Shown here: piece after piece, positions 16,096 to 24,200 of the stretch
Numbering within the stretch: the stretch's first letter is position 1
How the letters are laid out: each line of letters begins with the position of its first letter
Translations under genes and position numbers: made by a program
The notes under the pieces: model-generated
Told to the model about the DNA's origin: nothing
Databases searched by the model: none
Seen by the model: only the letters and a program-made list of their open reading frames with translations
NCBI GenBank assembly: GCA_964444665.1
Contig: CAYUIE010000012.1
Location: 1-64,000 of the forward strand
Direction of reading: 5' to 3'
Length of the DNA stretch: 64,000 nt
Source of the DNA: CAYZTY01 sp964444665
GTDB taxonomy: Bacteria > Planctomycetota > Phycisphaerae > Sedimentisphaerales > CAYZTY01

Positions 16096-16494
16096 TTAGG
16101 CAGCCAGAACGTCCGCGAGCTTTGCATCGGCGTAAGTCTTTCTAACTTGTTCTATAACGCCTTTGCAGAGGTCTTCTATCTTGAGGCTGAAAGGTTCGTT
16201 CTGCGTCTGTTCGGCAATATCCATTTCACTTCTCATTGGACCTTCAATCGCCTCGATAATCTGCAGAAAGTTAATATCTTCAGGTCGCTGAGCCAAAGAA
16301 AAACCGCCGCGAGGGCCGCGTTTGGATCGTAACACGCCACCCCTGACCAACTGGTGAAGAATCTTAAGCAGATACTCCAGGGGGATGCCATATTGCTTCG
16401 AGATTGCTTCGGACATTACTAAACCCTTCTTACCATGCTGTGCAATGTAACCCAGTGCGATCAAACCGTATTGTGTTGACCTACTTATTTTCAT
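16096..16494 (-). CDS. Rrf2-family regulator lacking the Cys cluster
   Basis: A 132-residue winged-helix transcription factor: STQYGLIALGYIAQ, YGIPLEYLLKILHQLVRGG and RGPRGGFSLAQRPEDINFLQIIEAIEG are clear Rrf2 segments. Where iron-sulfur members carry three cysteines, this protein has MRSEMDIAEQTQNEPF and a single later Cys, so it probably senses something else or through a partner. AGGGAG lies 8 bp before the ATG. Its promoter carries a perfect 14-bp palindrome, consistent with autoregulation. Confidence 0.9.
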   Translation of the reverse strand: MKISRSTQYGLIALGYIAQHGKKGLVMSEAISKQYGIPLEYLLKILHQLVRGGVLRSKRGPRGGFSLAQRPEDINFLQIIEAIEGPMRSEMDIAEQTQNEPFSLKIEDLCKGVIEQVRKTYADAKLADVLAA

Positions 16495-16526
16495 TTTTTA
16501 GTCTCCCTATTCTTTGATTATCATTT

Positions 16527-16540
16527 TAGTATTAATACTA
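16527..16540. promoter_or_regulatory. Perfect 14-bp palindrome, candidate operator
   Basis: TAGTATTAATACTA is its own reverse complement and sits immediately downstream of the -10 of the second Rrf2 promoter, over the expected start site. It differs from the AGGA-N9-TCCT repeat in front of the first Rrf2 gene, so the two regulators probably have separate targets. Confidence 0.55.
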
Positions 16541-16569
16541 CTATTATCCCCAACCTGTTCGATTGTCAA
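16541..16569 (-). promoter_or_regulatory. Promoter of the second Rrf2 gene
   Basis: Reverse-strand -35 TTGACA (16569-16564) and -10 TAATAG (16546-16541) with a 17-bp spacer, about 45 bp upstream of the ATG. A GATAAT at 15-bp spacing is an alternative -10. Confidence 0.55.
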
Positions 16570-16994
16570 GAAAATGTTTTCTAAAAAAAGTATCCTGTGT
16601 GATTTTTTCTCGTGAGCCGTCAGTTGTATGTGGGCCCCAGATGAAATTTAGTGGGATTCGGGAAGGATTGATTCAATCAACCAAAAGTGAGGTTACAATA
16701 TTTTAAAAGATAATAACCGATTAGGATAATGCTTAGAGGCAAGCCAAAAAGGGCCAACAAACGAGCCATTGGCTATGGCGATTATATCCAAATGGATATT
16801 GATGAGCACTCAATCAGCGATTTTAACATCTTCAGATAAGATTAAACGACCACCCCAAAGACCCACATCATACAAAGTTAAATAACAAAAATAGTCCTTC
16901 TTAATTTATGGGATTACTAACCGCAGCTTTGGAGATACCATACGCGTTAGGACTTTGAAAGGCTCTCAACAGGGCTACTTCAAGGGCGAGGCAC
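16570..16994. other. Non-coding stretch with no recognised gene
   Basis: About 425 bp upstream of the Rrf2 promoter and before the tRNA-Val gene. Stops interrupt all frames and no protein remnant, hairpin with T-run or repeat was recognised. Confidence 0.4.
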
Positions 16995-17068
16995 TGGGCG
17001 GTACTGGACTTGAACCAGTGACCTCCTGCGTGTAAAGCAGGCGCTCTAGCCAACTGAGCTAACCGCCC
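16995..17068 (-). tRNA. tRNA-Val (anticodon TAC)
   Basis: The reverse strand folds as a full cloverleaf of 74 nt: acceptor GGGCGGT/ACCGCCC, anticodon stem CCTGC/GCAGG with loop TTTACAC (anticodon TAC, reading GTA/GTG), and T-arm with GGTTCAAGTCC. The discriminator is A. The 3' CCA is not encoded and must be added after transcription. Confidence 0.95.
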
Positions 17069-17094
17069 TGTCGCCAATAAAAGGCACTAAAATA

Positions 17095-17123
17095 AGCATA
17101 CATAGGTGATTCGGCATGGTCAA
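17095..17123 (-). promoter_or_regulatory. Promoter of tRNA-Val
   Basis: Reverse-strand -35 TTGACC (17123-17118), 17-bp spacer, -10 TATGCT (17100-17095). The predicted start lies about 20 bp before the mature tRNA 5' end. Confidence 0.6.
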
Positions 17124-17391
17124 GCACTTTAATGCTTTAAAGGACGGAAGAAATCTCAGAATCCCCGACAAAACAAGACCTGATATATCCCGTTTTTTTG
17201 GATAAATTTTATTGTCTATTAAGTTAAAATATGCTACTTTCTGGTTTACAAATGCATAGGAGTAAACGCGAGAGGCCAAAAGAAAAAAACGAAAATTTTT
17301 TTTATTTCCAATTAAAAAACTAACAGATGAAGATTGATAGGCCAATTGTCTAATCGGCAACTTTTTGGGTTTATCCAGAAGGAGGCTTATT
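17124..17391. other. Gap between tRNA-Val and the radical SAM gene
   Basis: An AT-rich stretch with no gene recognised. TTGTCT-N17-TACTTT near 17210-17240 is a weak candidate plus-strand promoter for the radical SAM gene. AAGGAGG at 17379-17385 is that gene's ribosome site. Confidence 0.35.
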
Positions 17392-19023
17392 ATGACGCTG
17401 AATTGGTTGCGTGAAAAAAAGACTGTTAAAAATCATTCCTTATGTGAGTTTCCTTCTCCAGTCGAAAGCCTGTGTCCTGTTTGTCTGGAGCTAATAGACG
17501 GACAGCTTTATGAACAGGACGGGCAAATTTTTATGTACAAGCAGTGCAATGAACACGGCGAATTCAAAGAACTTATAAGCAGTGACGCGGAATTTTTCAA
17601 AAAGATGCGGCGCACGCACTATGAAAGTCCGCCGGGGATTGATAATCCGCAATGCACAAACAAGTCACATTGTCCAAACGAATGTGGGCTTTGCGAACAG
17701 CATCTCTCGAGTCCTGCAATGGTAAACATTGACCTGACAAACCGATGCAATATGAACTGTCCGATTTGCTTTGCCAACTCAAATGCCACGGGCAGGATGT
17801 GCGAGGTCTCGTTAGAACAGCTCGACAAGATGCTAGCCGATGCGATGGACATCCGCCCTCATCCGCCCTCGTGCTTACAGCTTGTCGGCGGGGAGCCAAC
17901 AATCCATAAAGACTTCCTCAAAGCAGTACGGCGCGCCAAGTCGGCAGGATTCACCCAGGTGCAGATAGCTACTAATGGGGTCCTTTTTGCCCAAGATATG
18001 GAGTTTACGCAGGCAACCAGTGAAGCAGGGGCAGACGTGGTATATCTGCAATTCGACGGACTAAGCGACGATGTTTACCGGAAAATCAGGGGCCGGCCGT
18101 TAGTGGAAATGAAATTGAAGGCGATTGAAAACATAGGCAAAACAAATATGCGGATTGTTTTGGTTCCAACTATCGCAAAAGGATTAAACGATGACCAGCT
18201 CGGTGAGATTACCCATTTAGCGATTAGCAACACGGACGTAATCAGCGGTATAAGCTGGCAGCCGGTGGCAATTACCGGGCGGATAGACGAATCAAAACGG
18301 CGGGAAATGAGATTTACAACTTCGGATTTGGCCAGAGGGCTGCAAGAACAATGCGGCTTTCCTGATATGTACCGTGACTGGTACCCATTCTCGGTCGTTA
18401 TGCCGTTTATCCGTCTGATGGAGATTACGACGGGCCAAGCTCAGATGCGCACCAGTTGCCATCCTGACTGCGGCTGTGTCACATATCTGGTGGTTGATAA
18501 ACAGAACAATAGTGCCACCGCCCTGCCGGCATTTGTGGATATCGAGCCGGCAATGAAAACGCTGGATAAAATCGTAACACGAATAGAAAATCATCCCTGG
18601 ACGAAAAAAATCTCGGTGCTGCAGGCTATGAATACACTGCGACGATACTTCCATAAAGAGCGTGCCCCGGAGGGCTGGGGCTTCGATGAATTTCTGGACT
18701 TTGTTAAAAGCTTCGTTGAATTCAACGCTCAGCATTCCAATAAAAAGAAATATATGTCCTCGTTGCAGGAGAAAAGGTACGGCACGCTGCTGATGGCAGC
18801 AATGCACTTTCAGGACAACTATAATTATCAGGTTGACAGGTCGCGTCATTGTATTATCCTGTATGCGGCACCTAACGGCAGATTTTATCCGTTCTGCACG
18901 TGGAACAGCGGGCCGTGCCATCGTTATGCGGTCGAGAAGGCGTTCTCAAAGGCTGTGCCCAGAATAAAAGAAATGAAGCCTGCTGCAATGAATTCAAGGC
19001 AAAGAGCGGAGGTACGTCGATGA
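17392..19023 (+). CDS. Radical SAM enzyme resembling tetraether-lipid-synthase-type proteins
   Basis: A 543-residue cytosolic enzyme; the ATG at 17392 follows AAGGAGG by 6 bp, so longer starts were rejected. The N-terminal region has CPVC near residue 26 and CNEHGEF, then a second Cys group CPNECGLCEQH. The radical SAM motif CNMNCPIC (C-x3-C-x2-C) is near residue 120, with the glycine motif LVGGEPT after it. The C-terminus has FYPFCTWNSGPC. Extra N-terminal cysteine knuckles before the SAM core are the layout of the MJ0619/Tes-like group, which includes the archaeal tetraether synthase and pterin methyltransferases. Membership is inferred from layout only. It overlaps the nitroreductase gene as ATGA. 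Confidence 0.75.
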   Translation: MTLNWLREKKTVKNHSLCEFPSPVESLCPVCLELIDGQLYEQDGQIFMYKQCNEHGEFKELISSDAEFFKKMRRTHYESPPGIDNPQCTNKSHCPNECGLCEQHLSSPAMVNIDLTNRCNMNCPICFANSNATGRMCEVSLEQLDKMLADAMDIRPHPPSCLQLVGGEPTIHKDFLKAVRRAKSAGFTQVQIATNGVLFAQDMEFTQATSEAGADVVYLQFDGLSDDVYRKIRGRPLVEMKLKAIENIGKTNMRIVLVPTIAKGLNDDQLGEITHLAISNTDVISGISWQPVAITGRIDESKRREMRFTTSDLARGLQEQCGFPDMYRDWYPFSVVMPFIRLMEITTGQAQMRTSCHPDCGCVTYLVVDKQNNSATALPAFVDIEPAMKTLDKIVTRIENHPWTKKISVLQAMNTLRRYFHKERAPEGWGFDEFLDFVKSFVEFNAQHSNKKKYMSSLQEKRYGTLLMAAMHFQDNYNYQVDRSRHCIILYAAPNGRFYPFCTWNSGPCHRYAVEKAFSKAVPRIKEMKPAAMNSRQRAEVRR

Positions 19024-19532
19024 GGATTTTTGAAGCAATAGAGAAGAGGTATTCCTGCAGGGCTTATCAAGATAAGCCTATCGAGGCAGAGAAGCTCGGC
19101 AGGATTCTGGAAGCTGCCAGACTCGCTCCATCAGCGAAGAATTTGCAGGACTGGCGCTTTGTTGTAGTAACCGAGCCGGAGAAACGAGCCAAGCTGGCCG
19201 AAGCGGCAAACAACCAGAAGTTCCTGGCACAGGCGGGTGCAATTATCATCGGCTGCAGCAATAACGATGAGACTATGCGCTGCGGGCAGGTGGTAGCGCC
19301 GATTGACGTGGCGATTGCGATGGAGCACATCGCACTACAGGCGGTCGAAGAAGGATTAGCGAGCTGCTGGATTGGCTCATTTTATCCCGAAAAAGTGCGC
19401 CCAATCGTCGGAATACCGGAGAGCATACAAATCGTTGAACTGATGGCATTAGGCTACCCAGCGGATAGTCCCAGAGCGGCTAATCGGGTCCAGATGGATA
19501 AAATCGTCTGCTATGAGCAGTGGCGGTTTTAA
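19020..19532 (+). CDS. Nitroreductase-family FMN flavoprotein
   Basis: A 170-residue protein starting at the ATG that overlaps the preceding stop. The N-terminal signature IEKRYSCRAYQDKPIE and LEAARLAPSAKNLQDWRFVVV bind FMN phosphate and define the nitroreductase fold. The segments AMEHIALQAVEEGLASCWIGSF and LMALGYPADSPRAANR complete it. Such enzymes reduce nitro groups, quinones or enone substrates with NAD(P)H; the natural substrate is unknown. Translational coupling to the radical SAM enzyme suggests the two act in one pathway. Confidence 0.92.
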   Translation: MRIFEAIEKRYSCRAYQDKPIEAEKLGRILEAARLAPSAKNLQDWRFVVVTEPEKRAKLAEAANNQKFLAQAGAIIIGCSNNDETMRCGQVVAPIDVAIAMEHIALQAVEEGLASCWIGSFYPEKVRPIVGIPESIQIVELMALGYPADSPRAANRVQMDKIVCYEQWRF

Positions 19533-19597
19533 GACAAAAAACAACTCATCGGCCAAATACTCAGATTATAAAGCTTATCCAACGAAGTAAAAGTGAT

Positions 19598-19625
19598 TTG
19601 AATCTTAGTCTGTTTCCTGTAGAAT
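19598..19625 (+). promoter_or_regulatory. Promoter of tRNA-Ala
   Basis: -35 TTGAAT (19598-19603), 16-bp spacer, -10 TAGAAT (19620-19625). The start would fall a few bases before the tRNA 5' end at 19637. Confidence 0.55.
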
Positions 19626-19636
19626 AGCGATACTCA

Positions 19637-19707
19637 GGGGACGTAGTGTAACGGGAGCACGCCGCGGTCGCATCGCGGAAATGAGGGTTCGATTCCCTTC
19701 GTCTCCA
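19637..19707 (+). tRNA. tRNA-Ala (anticodon CGC), short form
   Basis: A 71-nt cloverleaf: acceptor GGGGACG/CGTCTCC including the G3-U70 pair that is the alanine identity element, D-stem GTGT/GCAC with a 7-nt loop, anticodon stem CCGCG/CGCGG with loop GTCGCAT (anticodon CGC, codon GCG), a 4-nt variable loop, and T-arm GGGTTCGATTCCC. Discriminator A; CCA not encoded. It is shorter than the usual 73-76 nt. Confidence 0.85.
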
Positions 19708-19928
19708 GTCATGCTATCATTTTACATGTGTCATGCTGAACCATAGGGAAGCATCTGACTTACAAATGAAGCGGTTTTTTCTTGTGGATCCTCCCATTTC
19801 ATTATATAGTACCAGGACAGAAAAAACTTGAGATGCACACCTTGATCGATATTTATTGTGTTTTAAAGTGATACTGTCTATAGCTGACGAAAGTCGTGTC
19901 ATAAACTTTACATAACATCATTACGGGC

Positions 19929-20696
19929 ATGTTTAAAAGACAAATTAAATATTTTCTGGAAAGGCTAAGCGGCTGCGAGATAGAGCGGCATGGAAAAAAA
20001 TCATTTATTCTGGTAGATAAGAAGCATAGAGCAGACGCATGGTTTTCCCATCGCGCCCAAATACGGTCAATGATAGAGAAGTACAACATTAATCTGGTCA
20101 TAGATGTCGGTGCCCATCAGGGACGGTTTGCTCAAGGTTTAAGGTCCTTTTATGCTGGGGAGATTCTTTCATTTGAGCCCACCTCCTCGGTGTTTGATCA
20201 ATTGGCAGCAACAGCATCCTCTGATCCGAATTGGCATGTTTATAAATTCGCATTAGGGAGTCAGGAATCACGGCAACGGATCCATGTTTCCCATAGTACG
20301 GTGTTTAGTTCACTGCTAAAAACCAATGACTACTGTGCCCGGCGTTTTGGTAATCAAGCACTTACGACCAAGGAAGAATATGTATCTGTTTGCAGGCTGG
20401 ATGACATATTGCAGGACATTGTTCCCGATGTTGAAGATAAACGCATTTTTCTAAAACTGGACACCCAAGGCTACGATACAGAAGTCTTCAAAGGGTTGGG
20501 AAATAAGCTGCAGTATGTTGTTTTGCTTCAGTCCGAAGTGTCTGTCATTCCCATATATGAAGGAATGCCTCATTGGACCGAGAGTATCTCTACATACGAA
20601 AAGGCAGGTTTTGGGGTGATAAGTATATTTCCCGTAACTCGTGATTCAGACAGGGTTGTTGAATACGACTGTTTATTTGTTAGAGTGGCCCCTTAG
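19929..20696 (+). CDS. FkbM-family methyltransferase
   Basis: A 255-residue SAM-dependent methyltransferase. Motif I is VIDVGAHQGRFAQGL near residue 58, followed by LSFEPTSSVFDQL. The family motif LKLDTQGYDTEVFKGLG is near residue 178. FkbM proteins O-methylate sugars and natural products, often in polysaccharide clusters. No glycosyltransferase neighbours are present, so it is an orphan. It sits just after tRNA-Ala and just before a nuclease remnant, and its DNA is more AT-rich than the genes further left, so acquisition at the tRNA is possible. Confidence 0.9.
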   Translation: MFKRQIKYFLERLSGCEIERHGKKSFILVDKKHRADAWFSHRAQIRSMIEKYNINLVIDVGAHQGRFAQGLRSFYAGEILSFEPTSSVFDQLAATASSDPNWHVYKFALGSQESRQRIHVSHSTVFSSLLKTNDYCARRFGNQALTTKEEYVSVCRLDDILQDIVPDVEDKRIFLKLDTQGYDTEVFKGLGNKLQYVVLLQSEVSVIPIYEGMPHWTESISTYEKAGFGVISIFPVTRDSDRVVEYDCLFVRVAP

Positions 20697-20750
20697 CGCC
20701 ACATAGCGCGTCCCTCATTGAGTTTCATCCCTGGCAGGTGCATTACGGAC

Positions 20751-20840
20751 ACAGCCTTCGGGTCTAAAGAGAAAGCCGCCAGTTTTGAGAAGTACCTAAA
20801 GAACCATTCAGGCCGTGCTTTTAGAAAGAAACATTTCTAA
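20751..20840 (+). pseudogene. 3' remnant of a GIY-YIG endonuclease gene
   Basis: An uninterrupted frame of 29 codons ending in TAA reads TAFGSKEKAASFEKYLKNHS, then GRAFRKKHF. This matches the C-terminal end of small GIY-YIG family nucleases (pattern KxKAxxFEKYLKSxSGRAFxxK). The catalytic GIY-YIG N-terminal half is absent: no in-frame start or upstream match was found between the FkbM stop and this point. It is therefore a decayed or truncated copy. Confidence 0.65.
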
Positions 20841-21248
20841 TGCATCGATTGTTTAAAAGATTTTATATAGCTTCATCCACGTATTTTCAAAAAGACACTT
20901 CCAATGAAACCTAAAATCCTTCTATGTTGCTCGTGACTTACAAAGAGAAAATTTGAATCTGGCAGCAGAAGGCGCAGAGAAAATATCAACAACTAACCTA
21001 ACCTCCAGATAAATAAACAAGATTCTGATTCTCTGTCGCCTCGAAAGTTTTATTTTTTTTTCTTGAAACTTTCGGTCCGATAATATAAGATCCGGTAATA
21101 TGACAATTTTGGGTATCAGGAAACGGGCAATTCACACCAGATTATACCTTCCTCCGTTCGCGAAATAACTAACAATAATTAGGTACACGATGTTTAGCAA
21201 ACCGGCTTTTTTACTAAAGAATCAACTATCCTTTGCAGGAGCAGGAAA
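20841..21248. other. Non-coding stretch before the giant surface protein
   Basis: About 400 bp with stops in all frames and no recognised repeat or RNA. It should contain the promoter of the 21249 gene; GCAGGAGCAGG just before the ATG serves as ribosome site. Confidence 0.4.
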
Positions 21249-24200
21249 ATGAGAAAAGAAATTGAAATTCGTCCGAGATTTCGCATGGCAATGATTTTCT
21301 TTACGTTTGCAGCTATGCTGGCTTTTCCTTCAAGGCCTTCGCTTGCAGCAACCAGTCTTCAAGTTACCGGGCAAACCGTCCTGCCCACTATGGACACATG
21401 GGGTGGAGGAACGACCCAGTACAACTGGACCTTTAATCCTGCAGGGGGAACATACACCGCTATGTTTTCAGGAAACGCCTCGGGAAAGCAATTGACTGAA
21501 TTCTGGGAAATCTGGGATTATGATGAAGAAGCCGGAGGTCGAGTAGCGATTCTCTGGTTCGTAACTTTACAACTTACAGGAGACCCCGGGGACTCGGCGG
21601 ATATCATACTGGACTGGAGATTGCAACACCTTCCACTTCTTATTACATTTCCCGCTTTCGGAAGGGGTTTGCCAATACCGGGAGCGCATGCCTATTCTGT
21701 GGTCGACGTTTGGCTCAAGACGTTTACGACGGACGGCCAAAACATATTAGACTACCAGCAGAAAATATTCCACGACGAGGAAAGTGCCAGTATGTGGGAT
21801 TATCAAAGCGGCTTGCGGGAGCATTCCGGTTCTTATGACGTTGTCACAATGAATGTCGGTGAGACCCTTTATGTTTGGGGAGGTTTCGGCCTGACAGTCG
21901 AAGCTCTTGTGGCACCTATCGGCGAGGCTTATGCTCTTGGAATCGGCGTTTTTAACTTTACAGTAAGGCCGGAAGGTATTGAAGCTCCACCCACTATACG
22001 TGTTCACAATATTACGCAGGACACTTACTATACGACGATTCAGTCCGCCATCGACGATGCCAATAACGCTGACCACATCGAGGTCTGGTCGGGAGTCCAT
22101 TACGAGGCCATTAATTTGCAGGGCAAAGCCATCACGTTATACAGCAGTGACGGACCGCAAGCTACCATCATCAACGGCAACGGGGCCCCGCACGTGATAC
22201 AGTGCGTAACCGGAGAAGACGCCAATACCGTCCTGGACGGCTTTACTATTACAGGGGGCAACGCCGGTGGGAGCTGGCCCGACAATTGCGGCGGTGGGAT
22301 GTATAATGAAAGAAGCAATCCGACCGTGAGAAACTGCATCTTCACCGGCAATTCGGCATCCGAAGCCGGCGGCGGGATGTATAACCATGTTTACAATGAG
22401 CAGAACGGTGGTAGTCCGACCGTCACCAATTGTACTTTCAGAGAGAATAATGCCACCAACGGTGGCGGGATGTGCAATGATTGGAATAGCTGTCCGGCGA
22501 TAAAGAACTGTACGTTCAGCGGAAACACATCAACCGAGTTCGGCGGCGGACTCTACAACGCCAACAGCAGCAGCCCAGCACTGACAAACTGTACTCTTAG
22601 CGGAAACAGCACGGCCGGTGACGGCGGCGGCATATATAACGAAAGAAGCAATCCTACGTTGATAAACTGTATCTTCAACGGCAACCTGGCTTCGGCGTTT
22701 GGCGGCGGGATGTGCAACCATATCTACAACGAGCAAAGCGGCGAGAGTCCGATTGTTATCAATTGCACCTTTACGGGCAACTCGGCAGTCTACGGAGGCG
22801 GAATGTACAACGATTGGTGGAGCTGGCCGACATTGACCAACTGCACATTCAGCAAAAACACGGCGAGCGAGTATGGCGGCGGACTCTGCAGCATCAACAA
22901 TAGCTGCCCGACCTTGACCAACTGCATCCTTTGGGGCGACGAGCCGGATGAGGTTTACAATTATGACGCCAGCAGCTCAGCCATTGTCACCTATAGCGAC
23001 GTGCAAGAGGGATGGGGCGACCCATGTGACCCGAATAACACGAATATCAATGCTGACCCGAACTTTGTGCGTGAGCCTAATAACGGCGGCGATGGCTGGA
23101 CAGTGGGCAACAACGACGATTTCGGTGACCTGCATCTCAGTGTTGGTTCGCCGTGCGCGGATGCCGGAGATAACAATTCCGTGCCCATCGATACTACCGA
23201 CCTTGATAATGACGGCAACACAGTCGAGCCTATCCCGTTCGACCTCGACGGCAATCCTCGCATAGTTGAGGTGGTGGATATGGGCGCTTTTGAACTTTCC
23301 CTTCGTGTTCACAATATCACGCAGGACACTTACTATACGACGATTCAGTCTGCCATCGACGAAGCCAATAATAGTGACCATATTGAGGTCTGGCCGGGGG
23401 TCCATTACGAGGCCATTAATTTACAGGGTAAAGCCGTAACGCTATACAGCAGTGACGGGCCACAAGCCACCATCATCAACGGCAACGGGGCCCCCCATGT
23501 GGTACAGTGCGTTAACGGCGAAGACGCCAATACCATCCTGGACGGCTTTACTATTACAGGAGGTAATGCCGAGGGCAACTGGCCCGAAGATTGCGGCGGC
23601 GGGATGTATAATGACCGAAGCAATCCGACGGTGACAAACTGCATCTTCACCGGCAACTCGGCGTCCGAAGCCGGCGGCGGGATGTATAACCATGTTTACA
23701 ATGAGCAGAACGGGGGTAGTCCGACCGTTACCAACTGTACTTTCAGGAGTAATTCCGCCGCCTACGGTGGGGGGATGAGTAACGATTGGTATAGTTGTCC
23801 GGCGATAACGAACTGCTTGTTCAGCGACAACTCGGCGACCGAGTTCGGCGGCGGACTCTACAACACCAACAACAGCAACCCGACACTCACAAACTGCACC
23901 CTCAGCTCAAACAGCGCGTCCCCCGGATACGGCGGTGGTCTCTGTAACGCAAGCCTCAGCTATCCGACGCTGACAAATTGCATCCTTTGGGGCGACGAGC
24001 CGGATGAGATTTACAATTATGACGCCAGCAGCTCAGCCATTGTAACCTATAGCGACGTACAAGGCGGGTGGGGCGACCCATGTGACCCCGGTAACACAAA
24101 CATCAACGAAGGCCCATACTTTATTGATGCGGCGGGAGGTGATTTGCGGCTGCAGGTGCCGGATTCACCGTGCCTCGATGCGGGCAACAACAATGCCGTT

